A stretch of 33,898 nt of DNA from Acidobacteriota bacterium (GTDB taxonomy: Bacteria > Acidobacteriota > Vicinamibacteria > Fen-336). Shown here in pieces: positions 17,234-24,359 of this stretch (within the stretch, counting starts at the first letter, position 1; each line of letters starts with the position of its first letter). The translations under genes were made by a program, and so were the position numbers. The stretch covers positions 1-33,898 of the forward strand of contig WYBL01000074.1 of assembly GCA_011526565.1 (NCBI GenBank), in the 5' to 3' direction. A model generated the notes under the pieces. It had not been told where the DNA came from. It worked only from the letters and a program-made list of their open reading frames with translations, and ran no database searches.

Positions 17234-17656
17234 TCAGGGCACGGGGCAGTCGCCGGGGCTGTTGCAGACGGTCACGGGCACTTCACGTCGGATGCCGGTG
17301 ATGACCGCGACGACTCTCGTCCTGCCGAGGCGATGGCCTTTGACCACGGTCTCAGGCCCGCGAGCGGGATCGACGGTCGCAATCGTGGGATCGAGGCTGG
17401 CCCAAGTCACGGCGGCACGTTCGGCAGGTTGTGAAAGGTCCCGGTAGAAGCACGCGGAGAGTTTGTCTGTGGCAGTGATGCCGTTCAGGTAGATCAGGGC
17501 GAACTCCGGGTAGATATAGGGCCGTCCGGGGTCCGGTGGCCTGGCGAGCACCCCCCCGACGCACGAGCTGCCCTCCGAATCGGGGTAAACGGAGCGACAC
17601 GCCGTGGGCCCCAACAAGACACAGCACGCCAACGCCACGACGCTTCCGGGCCTCAT
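17234..17656 (-). CDS. Small secreted (lipo)protein with BIG2-like domain, copy A
   Basis: A 140-residue exported protein. The signal peptide SVVALACCVLLGPTAC ends at Cys20, a poor but possible lipobox. Four further cysteines (32, 69, 131, 137) are shared with copy B. Residues 80-130 carry the WASLDPTIATVDPARGPETV...GRTRVVAVITG pattern of bacterial Ig-like group 2 (BIG2) domains. The ATG at 17656 has GGGGG directly upstream. It is about 65% identical by eye to the product of 17932-18357. It lies 38 bases after the stop of the intact CWKC peptide gene. Location would be periplasm or outer membrane; function is unknown, and the fixed pairing with the peptide suggests they act together. Confidence 0.82.
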   Translation of the reverse strand: MRPGSVVALACCVLLGPTACRSVYPDSEGSSCVGGVLARPPDPGRPYIYPEFALIYLNGITATDKLSACFYRDLSQPAERAAVTWASLDPTIATVDPARGPETVVKGHRLGRTRVVAVITGIRREVPVTVCNSPGDCPVP

Positions 17657-17694
17657 CCACCCCCTGACCACGTCCGCCCGCCCGCTCGGCACGT

Positions 17695-17913
17695 TCAGCA
17701 CTTCCAGCAGTAGTTCGGCCACGGTTCGCACGTGTTCGAGCCGCACCACTCTTTCTTGGTACACGCCCGCCCACAGTCGGAGTCGCACTGGCTTCTGTCG
17801 TCAGCGGCGTCCGCGACTGAGATGGGCTCACCCTCTACGCGAGCCACCGCGGCATCGCCTACCCAGGGGCCAGCCAGGAGGGGGATGAGGGGCAGGATCG
17901 TCAAGATGACCAT
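17695..17913 (-). CDS. Cys-rich secreted peptide ending in CWKC, intact copy
   Basis: A 72-residue peptide that I cannot assign to a known family. The ATG at 17913 has a perfect AGGAGG seven bases upstream. Residues 1-22 are a hydrophobic signal segment without the usual basic N-terminus. The middle reads AVARVEGEPISVADA. The mature end carries seven cysteines (43, 47, 51, 57, 62, 69, 72) and aromatic residues: KKEWCGSNTCEPWPNYCWKC. The last 22 residues are conserved in a second copy at about 18361-18426 with five synonymous third-base changes, so protein-level selection is evident. It starts 18 bases after the stop of lipoprotein copy B. It may be a disulfide-knotted or metal-binding exported peptide; no modification or maturation enzyme is next to it. 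Confidence 0.8.
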   Translation of the reverse strand: MVILTILPLIPLLAGPWVGDAAVARVEGEPISVADAADDRSQCDSDCGRACTKKEWCGSNTCEPWPNYCWKC

Positions 17914-17931
17914 GGAGAGTCCTCCTGCGGC

Positions 17932-18357
17932 TCAGGGCAAGGGGCAGTCGCGGGGGGTGTTGCAGACGGTGACCGGCACTTCGCGGCGGAGACCCGTGAT
18001 CACGGCGACGACCCTCGTCCTGCCGAAACGAAGGCCGGTGACCGTGGTTTCCGGACCGGTCGTTGGTTCGACACTCGCGATCGAGGGATCAAGCGACGCC
18101 CAAGCTACCGCAGCACGTTCTCCAGGCTGGGCGAGGTCTCCGTGGAAGCACGCACGCAGCGTGCGGACTGGCGTGATGTCATCCAAGAAGATCAGAGCCG
18201 AGTTCGGGTCGATGTAGGGGCTGCCGGGGTCTGGGGGCATATTCAGAATCCCGCCGAAGCACGAACTCGACGCGGAGTCGATCCGGTTCGGGCACGCGGC
18301 GCCCACCAGTGCCAGCCAAATCGCCGCCGCGAGAGCGACGGGCTTCACACTCCTCAC
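17932..18357 (-). CDS. Small secreted (lipo)protein with BIG2-like domain, copy B
   Basis: A 141-residue paralogue of the protein at 17234-17656. GTG at 18357 starts one base after the TGA of the upstream peptide frame, giving tight coupling. The signal segment VALAAAIWLALVGAAC ends at Cys22, followed by conserved cysteines 33, 70, 132 and 138. The BIG2-like stretch is WASLDPSIASVEPTTGPETT...FGRTRVVAVITG, and the protein ends in VCNTPRDCPLP. The frame is also open upstream, continuing without a stop into a lipoprotein signal and Pro-rich linker starting at 18618. A 228-residue fusion is therefore formally possible, but the arrangement of the second cassette argues for separate genes. Confidence 0.8.
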   Translation of the reverse strand: MRSVKPVALAAAIWLALVGAACPNRIDSASSSCFGGILNMPPDPGSPYIDPNSALIFLDDITPVRTLRACFHGDLAQPGERAAVAWASLDPSIASVEPTTGPETTVTGLRFGRTRVVAVITGLRREVPVTVCNTPRDCPLP

Positions 18358-18358
18358 G

Positions 18359-18618
18359 TCAGCACTTCCAGCAGTAGTGCGGCCAAGGCTCACACTCGTT
18401 CGAGCCGCACCACTGCTTCTTAGGGCAATGTCGAGGATCGGCTGGGGCGCTGGCGCGACGGGCGTGGGCGCCACCGTCGGCGTGGGGCTGGCGCTGCCGC
18501 CGGCTCCCGCACTGGGCCCCGGGGACCCGGCACAGGCCACGAGCAGGACGAGGCTCGCCACCGGCGCGAGAGCGAGCCGGGGGGCTGACGGCGACCGAAA
18601 GGGTGCGTGCATGACCAT
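18359..18618 (-). pseudogene. CWKC peptide gene split by a frame change: lipoprotein signal in one frame, Cys motif in another
   Basis: From ATG 18618 one frame encodes an excellent lipoprotein signal (PVASLVLLVAC, lipobox LVAC) and a Pro/Thr/Ala linker (SPTPTVAPTPVAPAPQP). The conserved end KKQWCGSNECEPWPHYCWKC with stop at 18359 lies in a different frame, reached by a -1 shift at about 18425-18435. In the Cys frame the differences from the intact copy are mostly synonymous, so this frame was translated until recently or still is. It may be a frameshift mutation, a sequencing error or recoding; no classical slippery heptamer is visible. It is the first gene on the minus strand after the inverted-repeat operator. 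Confidence 0.65.
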
Positions 18619-18660
18619 CCGCCACCCGGCATCAGAGCCCCGGGAGGCCTCGCCGGGCTC

Positions 18661-18697
18661 GGCGACTGGTACAGTTTGGCGAACTGTACCAGTCGCC
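18661..18697. promoter_or_regulatory. Perfect 16-bp inverted repeat, probable GntR operator
   Basis: Arms GGCGACTGGTACAGTT and AACTGTACCAGTCGCC are perfectly complementary around a 5-base spacer (TGGCG). They contain the GTAC core often found in GntR-family sites. A further half-site GGTACAGT lies at 18713-18720. The element sits between the divergent gntR (start 18763) and the peptide/lipoprotein genes (first start 18618), well placed to control both. No T-run follows, so a terminator is less likely. Confidence 0.75.
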
Positions 18698-18762
18698 CCA
18701 GGACGGGACCGCGGTACAGTCCGCCGTGACGGTCGCCCTTGCGGACAGCCGGGGAGCTGCGG

Positions 18763-19665
18763 ATGACGATCTCGGTGCACGCCGGCAGTCCGGTGCCGAT
18801 GCACGAACAGATCCGCTATCAGATCGAGTTGCGCATCCTGGGCGGCGAGCTGGCCCCCGGAGCGGCATTGCCCAGCGTGCGATCGCTGGCGCGGACGTTG
18901 CGGCTCAGTCCTGGCACCGTCGCCGCCGCGTATCGCGACCTCGAAGACACGGGGCGTGTGGTGTCGCGACCCGGTGCAGGGCTCTTCGTGGCGCCACCTC
19001 CGGCCTCTGCGCAGGCCGACACGCAGGCGGCCTGCCACGCGGCCCTCGACGCCCTGGTGCGAGGCGGGCACTCCGTCGAGAACCTGCGCGCGGCGATGCG
19101 GACCTGGGCAGGGCCGTCCGGCGCCGTCCGCCTGGTGGCGGTCGACACCACCCTCGCGATGGCCGAACTGCTGGCCGCGGAAGTGGAGCAGGGACTGGGC
19201 TGGTCGGTCGTGGCGCAAGCCCTGGACTCTCTCTCCGCGCACGAAGACTCGGAGGGCACGATCTTCCTGAGGCCGCCTTATCACGCGGCCGCCGTCCGGC
19301 GCCAGCACGCCTCGGCGCGCGTCGAGACCCTCCACATTCAGCCCTCGCCCCGGTACCGGGCCGTGATCGCGGCGCTGCCGCCGGATTCGCTGGTCCTGGT
19401 CGTGGCCCACGCCGCGGCCGTGCTGCCGTTCGCGCGCGCGGTCGTTCACGGCGTGCGCGGCGAAGATGTCACCTTGCTGACGCACGAGCGAGGCGAGCGG
19501 GAACGCTGGGCCGGCGCCGCCCACGCTGCCGCGCTGGTCCTCGCCGACACTCTGACCTTCCAGGAGGCCTGCGCAGCGGGCCTCACCAACGCCATCGAGT
19601 TGCGGCTCTTGTCCCCGGCCTCGCTCGACGGTCTCGCCGAGCGCCTCGGTCCTCCGCCAAGCTGA
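18763..19665 (+). CDS. GntR-family transcriptional regulator with unrecognised C-terminal domain
   Basis: A 300-residue regulator. The N-terminal winged helix (about 10-78) is typical GntR: VPMHEQIRYQIELRILGGEL, LPSVRSLARTLRLSPGTVAA, YRDLEDTGRVVSRPGAGLFV. I chose ATG at 18763 with GGGGAG seven bases upstream. The 220-residue remainder is too short and lacks the PLP lysine motif for a MocR aminotransferase domain, and it is longer than the YtrA type. It shows alternating strands and helices (VRLVAVDTTLAMAELLAAEV, DSLVLVVAHAAAVLPFARAV), perhaps a Rossmann-like ligand-binding fold. It likely represses its own gene and the divergent secreted-peptide operon through the adjacent palindrome (inference). 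Confidence 0.9.
   Translation: MTISVHAGSPVPMHEQIRYQIELRILGGELAPGAALPSVRSLARTLRLSPGTVAAAYRDLEDTGRVVSRPGAGLFVAPPPASAQADTQAACHAALDALVRGGHSVENLRAAMRTWAGPSGAVRLVAVDTTLAMAELLAAEVEQGLGWSVVAQALDSLSAHEDSEGTIFLRPPYHAAAVRRQHASARVETLHIQPSPRYRAVIAALPPDSLVLVVAHAAAVLPFARAVVHGVRGEDVTLLTHERGERERWAGAAHAAALVLADTLTFQEACAAGLTNAIELRLLSPASLDGLAERLGPPPS
18948..18972 (+). repeat. 25-bp inverted repeat, copy 2 (inside gntR)
   Basis: Encodes TGRVVSRP in the wing of the GntR DNA-binding domain. It is an exact inverted match to 17084-17108. The gntR copy looks ancestral because the peptide sequence fits the GntR family at this position. Confidence 0.9.
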
Positions 19666-19708
19666 CGACGAGCTGAAGTCGATCAGCGCCGCTGGCTCCT
19701 CCTGGGCA

Positions 19709-20413
19709 TCACGACCCGTCACGCTTCCGGGCCGCCCTGCCCAGGTACGGATCGCCCGGCTGGCGGGTCCTGACGACACGTGCGGGATTGCCGTAGGCCA
19801 CGCACTCGTCCGGCAGGTCGCGCACCACGACGGCGCCCGCCCCGACCACGGTGTCGCGCCCGATGCGTACGCCCTCGATCAGACAGGCCCCAGGGCCGAT
19901 CACGGTGCCCGCCCCGATCCGGGTGCTGCCTCCGGTGACGGCTCCGGGGCCCAGGCTGGCGAACTCGTCGAGCGTGCTGTCGTGGTCGAGGCTCGAGCGC
20001 GTGTTGAGGATGGCGAAGTCGCCCACGCAGGCGCCAGCGTTCACCGTGACGCCAGCCATCACGACGACACCCGCGCCGAGGGTCACGTCCCGTCCGATCT
20101 GGGCGCTCGGGTGAACCGCGGTCGCGAACCGCAAGGGCGCGACCGCCCGCCGGAGCCGGGCGACGATCTCCCGGCGGGCGAAGTTGTCGCCCACGGCGAC
20201 GAGTGCGGCGGCCTCCTCGCCGGCCGGGCCCAGGGCCTCGCTGGCGCGGTCGATGGGTCCCAGCACCGCATGACCACACTGCGTCCAGCCCGGCGGCTTG
20301 AAGTCGTCGAGCAACCCGCGGATGCGCCAGCGGCCCTCGCGCTCGACCAGGTCGATCACCACCCGCGCGTGTCCCGCGGAACCGACGATGACGACGTCGC
20401 GCGTCTCGCTCAT
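19709..20413 (-). CDS. PglD/NeuD-type sugar N-acyltransferase (left-handed beta-helix)
   Basis: A 234-residue acyltransferase. The N-terminal nucleotide-sugar-binding domain has VVIVGSAGHARVVIDLVER (PglD_N type). A hexapeptide-repeat left-handed beta-helix runs from about 105 to the C-terminus: AQIGRDVTLGAGVVVMAGVT, the catalytic-type His region TRSSLDHDSTLDEF, GAGTVIGPGACLIEGVRIG, and it ends in AYGNPARVV. It transfers an acetyl or other acyl group from a thioester donor to an amino-sugar nucleotide. The ATG overlaps the stop of the aminotransferase gene (ATGA), so the two enzymes probably act in series, transamination then N-acylation. The acyl donor and sugar cannot be told from sequence. 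Confidence 0.92.
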   Translation of the reverse strand: MSETRDVVIVGSAGHARVVIDLVEREGRWRIRGLLDDFKPPGWTQCGHAVLGPIDRASEALGPAGEEAAALVAVGDNFARREIVARLRRAVAPLRFATAVHPSAQIGRDVTLGAGVVVMAGVTVNAGACVGDFAILNTRSSLDHDSTLDEFASLGPGAVTGGSTRIGAGTVIGPGACLIEGVRIGRDTVVGAGAVVVRDLPDECVAYGNPARVVRTRQPGDPYLGRAARKRDGS

Positions 20414-21606
20414 CCTGCGGCGACCGTACAGAGGCGCGTGACCTCCTCCGCGCGCTCGTGGATCACCTGGAGCAGCGCGGCGATCCGGGCCGTGTCGGCT
20501 TCCACGTCCTCGAGGTTCGACGAAAGGCAAAGGACGCGTTCGCTGATCTCGTCGGTGACCGGCAGCGGGGCTGGCCCTGGTCCGGCCTTGCTGGCGTAGT
20601 ACGGCATCCGATGGCAGCCCGGATAGAAGTACTTGCGCACCAGGACGTTGTCCCGCCACAGCGCCTCGACGAGATGATCGCGGGTCACCCCGTAGCGCTC
20701 GGCGTCGACTTCGACCACGACGTAGTGGTAGTTCGAGCGCCCGGAAACACCGGCCGGGCGCAGTGCGATCCCGGGCACTCCAGCCAGGTGCCGCCGGTAG
20801 GCCTCCTGGGTCGAAGCGAGCCGCTCTCGACGAGCGGGAAGCGCCGGCAGCGATGCGAGCCCCATCGCGGCCGCCGCCTCCGACATCTTCCCGTTGAGAC
20901 CCAGCGTCTCCACGTTGTCGTAGCCCGCGAACCCGAAGTTGCGCAGGTTCCGCAGCGCCTGCGCCAGGTGCCGATCCCGGGTCAGCAGCGCGCCTCCTTC
21001 GAAGGTGCTGAAGAACTTCGTGGCATGGAAGCTCAGGAACTCGACGTCCCCGAAACCCCCGATCGACCGGGAGCCCGACGAGCAGCCGAACGCGTGCGCG
21101 GCGTCGTAGATCAGGCGCAGCCGATGGCGCCGCCGGATCTCCTCCAGCGCGTCGACGTCGCACACGTTGCCGAAGGCGTGCACGCCGACGATGGCCGAGG
21201 TGCGGGGGCTGATCAGGCGCTCGACCATCGCCGGGTCGATCGTCAGGTCCTGGCGCCGGATGTCGCAGAAGACCGGCGTCAGGCCCTGCCAGGCGCAGGC
21301 GTGCACGCTGGCCACGAAGGTGAACGACGGGACGATCACCTCGCCGCCGAGCTCGAACGCGCGCAACGCCAGCATCTGCGCCACCGTCGCGTTGCAGGCG
21401 CTCACGCACTCCTCGACCCCGTGGAGCTCGGCGACCGCCTGCTCGAGCTGGCGCACCAGCGGGCCGTCGTTGGTGAGCCAGTTCCGCTCGAAGGCCGAAT
21501 CCATGAGCGCGTGGAAGCGGGACCGCGTGTCGGGTTCGACGAGCGGGAAGCCGACGGCCTGCGGTTTCGAGAACGCCGGCTCTCCGCCCAGGATCGCGGG
21601 CTTCAA
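20410..21606 (-). CDS. DegT/DnrJ/EryC1/StrS-family sugar aminotransferase
   Basis: A 398-residue PLP enzyme. The PLP-binding lysine is Lys197 in SFHATKFFSTFEGGA, with Asp168 of LIYDAAHAFG contacting the pyridine nitrogen. The cofactor pocket also includes VPSFTFVAS and GVHAFGNVCD. It transfers an amino group to a keto-sugar nucleotide. The start is TTG at 21606, 22 bases after the upstream stop, with GAGG six bases before; no ATG or GTG lies in frame between the genes. It forms a coupled pair with the acyltransferase. No 4,6-dehydratase is in the window, so the keto-sugar substrate must be made elsewhere. Confidence 0.94.
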   Translation of the reverse strand: MKPAILGGEPAFSKPQAVGFPLVEPDTRSRFHALMDSAFERNWLTNDGPLVRQLEQAVAELHGVEECVSACNATVAQMLALRAFELGGEVIVPSFTFVASVHACAWQGLTPVFCDIRRQDLTIDPAMVERLISPRTSAIVGVHAFGNVCDVDALEEIRRRHRLRLIYDAAHAFGCSSGSRSIGGFGDVEFLSFHATKFFSTFEGGALLTRDRHLAQALRNLRNFGFAGYDNVETLGLNGKMSEAAAAMGLASLPALPARRERLASTQEAYRRHLAGVPGIALRPAGVSGRSNYHYVVVEVDAERYGVTRDHLVEALWRDNVLVRKYFYPGCHRMPYYASKAGPGPAPLPVTDEISERVLCLSSNLEDVEADTARIAALLQVIHERAEEVTRLCTVAAG

Positions 21607-21628
21607 ACGCGCCTCGCCACTTCGGCGT

Positions 21629-23038
21629 TCATCGCTGGATGGCCTTGAACCACGCGCCCATCGTCTGGCCCATGACTCCGCCGGTCATCACGGCAGCGGC
21701 GGCCCGGAACCCGAGGTCGACGACCTCGTCGGTGTTCGCGTAGCTGAAGCCGCCCTGGCGGCCGTACGAGATCACGTTGCCGAAGGAGTGGACGTAGTCG
21801 AGGCACGCCGCGACGCGCCCGCCGAAGCCGATCTTGAAGCGCGGGTAGGAGCGGGGCAGCCGCTCGCAGAAGTGCCCCTGCACCCTCGACTCCGACAGCA
21901 CGCCGCTGGCCGAGAGGACCGCGACGGCCTCGCGGCACAGGTCCTCGTCGCTGCTGCTCCACGTCGGCGTTCCGACCAGGCACGGGAACTCGACGCAGAG
22001 CAGGCTGTGACCCGGGGGCGCCATGTCCGGCGAAAACGCCGAGAAGTCCGAGACGCGAGCGAAGCGGATCGCCGGGTCCGAGAAGTACAGCACCGAGGCC
22101 GGCAGCGCGCGGACCGCCGCGACCTTCAGGAAGAGCAGGACGGTCGCGCAGTGGTCGAGCGCGCCGGCGGCTTCGACGACCGCTCGCGGAGCGTCCGGCG
22201 CCAGCGCCACCAGTTCCTCGAGCGGGATGGTGCTCAACAAAGCGTCGCAGGGAAGTTCGGCATCGGGCCCCTCGTCGAGTTGGACGGCCACGACCCGCCC
22301 GTCCTCCACCCGCAGCCTCCTGGGCCGGCGGCCCAGGAGAACGCGGCCGCCGCTGGCCACGAGACCGTCGTGGAAGTGGCGCGGGACCTCGCCGATGCCC
22401 TGGCGGATGTAGTAGTTCTCGTCGGTCACCTCGGGATGATCGAGCCGCGGCTTGCGGCCCAGCACCACGCTGCGGACCAGCTCGGTCAGCGTCAGCACCG
22501 CGACGCGGCGTTCCGCCACGTGGCGGTCGATCTGCTCCGGGGGCAGCCCCCACACCTTGGCCGGGTAGTCGTGGAAATACTCGCGATAGAGGACCGATCC
22601 GAAGCGCGCCTGGATCCACTCCGCGAACGAGCGCTCGGCCGCCGAATCGTGCAGGAACATCCCGAGCCGCGCCGACAGGAACGAGCCGGCCGCGAGCGGG
22701 ACCTTCCAGGGTGGCAGGCTGCTGAGGACCTTCAGGCCCCGGATCGGATAGTCGACGAGCGTGCCCCGCTTCAGGATGCGGAAGGTCGGGTTGTGGCCCA
22801 GCAGGTCGGTCGAGAAGCGCGCCTTCAGCAGATCGAGGACGTGGGTGCGCCGGGTGTGGATGTTGTGGGGCCCGAGGTCGTAGCGGTAGCCGTCGCGCTC
22901 CCTGGTCGCCGCCAGGCCGCCGATGTGATCCGAGGCCTCGACCACCGTCACGTCGAGCCCCGCGCGGGCCAGCACCCAGGCGGCGCTGAGGCCCGCAGGC
23001 CCCGCACCCAGCGCGACGATTCGTCTGATGGCTTTCAT
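21629..23038 (-). CDS. FAD-dependent amine-oxidase/protoporphyrinogen-oxidase-like oxidoreductase
   Basis: A 469-residue flavoprotein. The dinucleotide-binding motif is VALGAGPAGLSAAWVLARAG (8-27), with Glu34 at the end of the second strand. GGLAATRERDGYRYDLGPHN, FGSVLYREYFHDYPAKVWGL and a C-terminal YGRQGGFSYANTDEVVDLGF follow. This subgroup is common in O-antigen and exopolysaccharide loci, where its substrate is usually unproven. I chose ATG at 23038 with GAGGAG just upstream; an earlier in-frame start would add a 77-residue Arg-rich tail. It is the first gene of a minus-strand operon with the aminotransferase and acyltransferase, fitting a nucleotide-sugar or glycan-modifying role. Confidence 0.9.
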   Translation of the reverse strand: MKAIRRIVALGAGPAGLSAAWVLARAGLDVTVVEASDHIGGLAATRERDGYRYDLGPHNIHTRRTHVLDLLKARFSTDLLGHNPTFRILKRGTLVDYPIRGLKVLSSLPPWKVPLAAGSFLSARLGMFLHDSAAERSFAEWIQARFGSVLYREYFHDYPAKVWGLPPEQIDRHVAERRVAVLTLTELVRSVVLGRKPRLDHPEVTDENYYIRQGIGEVPRHFHDGLVASGGRVLLGRRPRRLRVEDGRVVAVQLDEGPDAELPCDALLSTIPLEELVALAPDAPRAVVEAAGALDHCATVLLFLKVAAVRALPASVLYFSDPAIRFARVSDFSAFSPDMAPPGHSLLCVEFPCLVGTPTWSSSDEDLCREAVAVLSASGVLSESRVQGHFCERLPRSYPRFKIGFGGRVAACLDYVHSFGNVISYGRQGGFSYANTDEVVDLGFRAAAAVMTGGVMGQTMGAWFKAIQR

Positions 23039-23066
23039 CGCGCTCCTCGAGCCTGCGGTTCGAGGC

Positions 23067-23072
23067 AGTATA
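23067..23072 (-). promoter_or_regulatory. Candidate -10 box for the FAD-oxidoreductase/aminotransferase operon
   Basis: The minus strand reads TATACT (5/6 to consensus) about 28 bases before the ATG at 23038, in the divergent gap with the SGNH gene. No convincing -35 hexamer is present at the right distance, so this rests on the -10 alone. Confidence 0.3.
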
Positions 23073-23153
23073 GGTCGAGTCGCGAAGCGGGCCTGTGGTA
23101 CCGTTGGCTCGGTTCGCGATGATCGAAGCCCTCCAAGAGATCGCGCCCCTGGG

Positions 23154-24356
23154 TTGAGGCGGGCGATCTGGGCGGGGAACCTGGCGGCCCTTTTTTTCGG
23201 GCTCGCCCTGTCCGTCGGCGGCGCCGAGCTGCTGCTCCGGGTGATGGCGGCGCTGGCGCCCGGGGGCAAGGAGCAGATGGAACGGCTCGGCTACACCGAG
23301 CACGATCCGCTGCTCGGGTGGCGCAAGAAGGCCGGCAGCCGGGCCACCTACGTCCGCAGGGAGTTTCGCAGCGAGTTCGCGATCAACTCGCGGGGCCTGC
23401 GGGGGCCTGAACGGCCGTACGCACGCCCCGCGACGACCGCGCGGGTCCTCGTCCTGGGCGACTCGTTCGTCGAGGCCTACACGGTCGCCGACGGGGCCAC
23501 GCTGACCGACTTGCTCGAGACGGCACTTCGGCGGACTCGCCCCTGCCCGGTCGAGGTGCTCAACGGGGGCACGTCGGGCTACAGCACCGACCAGGAGTAC
23601 CTCTTCTACCGGGAAGAGGGACGTCGTTACGGAGCGAGCCTCGTCCTGGTGCTGACGTTCGCCAACGACATCCCCTTCCTCGTCGCCGAGCGGTACTACG
23701 GCTTCTCCAAGCCGCTGCTCGACTTCGAGAGCGTGCCGCCCCGGGTCGTCAACGCGCCGGTGCCGGTTTCCAGGGTGGAACGGCCGCCTCCGGCGCCGGT
23801 CGAAGCGCCGACGTCCTACCTGTTCGAGGCCGTGCGCGACCGCGTCCAGCGCCTGAGTCCCCGGTTCCACGACCGGCTGGCGGAGTTCGGGCTGTGGCCT
23901 CCGATGCGGCGTCTGCCGGCCAACGAAGAGATCAACCTGTATCGAGTCCCGGCGTACCGGCACCTCGACCGCCACTGGTCGGCCTACACCTGGACGCTCC
24001 AGTCGATCGACCGCACCGCACAACCCGAAGGCGCCCGCCTCGCCGTCGTCCACGTCCCCAACCGGATGGAGGTGGTCGACGCCGATCACGAAGCCACGCT
24101 GGCCCGCTACGGCCTGGAGCGCGAGCACTTCGATCGCAGCGCGGTCCGCGATCGCATCGAGGCGATCGCGGGGCGCGTGGGCCTGCCGTTCCTCGACCTG
24201 GCGCCGGCGCTGCGCGGCGCCAACCGCGTGCTGAGGCCGGTGTACCTGCCAACCGACCCTCACTGGAACGAGCGGGGATACGCGGTCGCCGCCGAGGCGA
24301 TCGCCGACTTCGTCAACGCCGGCAACCTGCTGGGCTGCCCGGTCGCGGAGGCGTAG
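23154..24356 (+). CDS. Membrane-anchored SGNH/AlgX-like hydrolase or O-acyltransferase
   Basis: A 400-residue protein if it starts at TTG 23154; an ATG at 23028 would add 42 Arg-rich residues and overlap the divergent FAD gene, so I prefer the TTG. One membrane segment (about 5-24) anchors a periplasmic domain. SGNH features are the nucleophile Ser104 in VLGDSFVEAY, a Gly region in NGGTSGYSTDQEYLF, Asn in TFANDIPF, and the Asp-x-His pair D368/H370 in TDPHWNERGY. This arrangement is like AlgX/AlgJ and related polysaccharide acetyltransferases. It lies in the glycan region and probably adds or removes acyl groups on an exported polymer. It ends 3 bases from the convergent membrane-protein gene. 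Confidence 0.85.
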   Translation: MRRAIWAGNLAALFFGLALSVGGAELLLRVMAALAPGGKEQMERLGYTEHDPLLGWRKKAGSRATYVRREFRSEFAINSRGLRGPERPYARPATTARVLVLGDSFVEAYTVADGATLTDLLETALRRTRPCPVEVLNGGTSGYSTDQEYLFYREEGRRYGASLVLVLTFANDIPFLVAERYYGFSKPLLDFESVPPRVVNAPVPVSRVERPPPAPVEAPTSYLFEAVRDRVQRLSPRFHDRLAEFGLWPPMRRLPANEEINLYRVPAYRHLDRHWSAYTWTLQSIDRTAQPEGARLAVVHVPNRMEVVDADHEATLARYGLEREHFDRSAVRDRIEAIAGRVGLPFLDLAPALRGANRVLRPVYLPTDPHWNERGYAVAAEAIADFVNAGNLLGCPVAEA

Positions 24357-24359
24357 ACG

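Noticed and set aside
17695..17913. RiPP precursor peptide
   Set aside because: The Cys/Trp-rich tail is suggestive, but no radical SAM, cyclodehydratase, lanthionine synthetase or peptidase-transporter gene is nearby, and the N-terminus looks like an export signal rather than a leader.
17932..18618. Single 228-residue fusion of Pro-rich lipoprotein and BIG2-like protein
   Set aside because: The frame is open, but the middle overlaps the conserved CWKC coding stretch in another frame and contains a second export signal; the second cassette has two separate genes.
18661..18697. Intrinsic terminator
   Set aside because: The stem is perfect but no T-run follows on either strand, and it lies between divergent starts, where an operator fits better.
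17084..18972. Insertion sequence bounded by the 25-bp inverted repeats
   Set aside because: There is no transposase between them, and both repeats lie inside coding regions in the same phase, which fits gene recombination better than a mobile-element end.
23028..23153. ATG start at 23028 for the SGNH-type protein
   Set aside because: It would add 42 Arg-rich residues ahead of the membrane anchor and overlap the divergent FAD gene start; TTG at 23154 places the anchor at the N-terminus.
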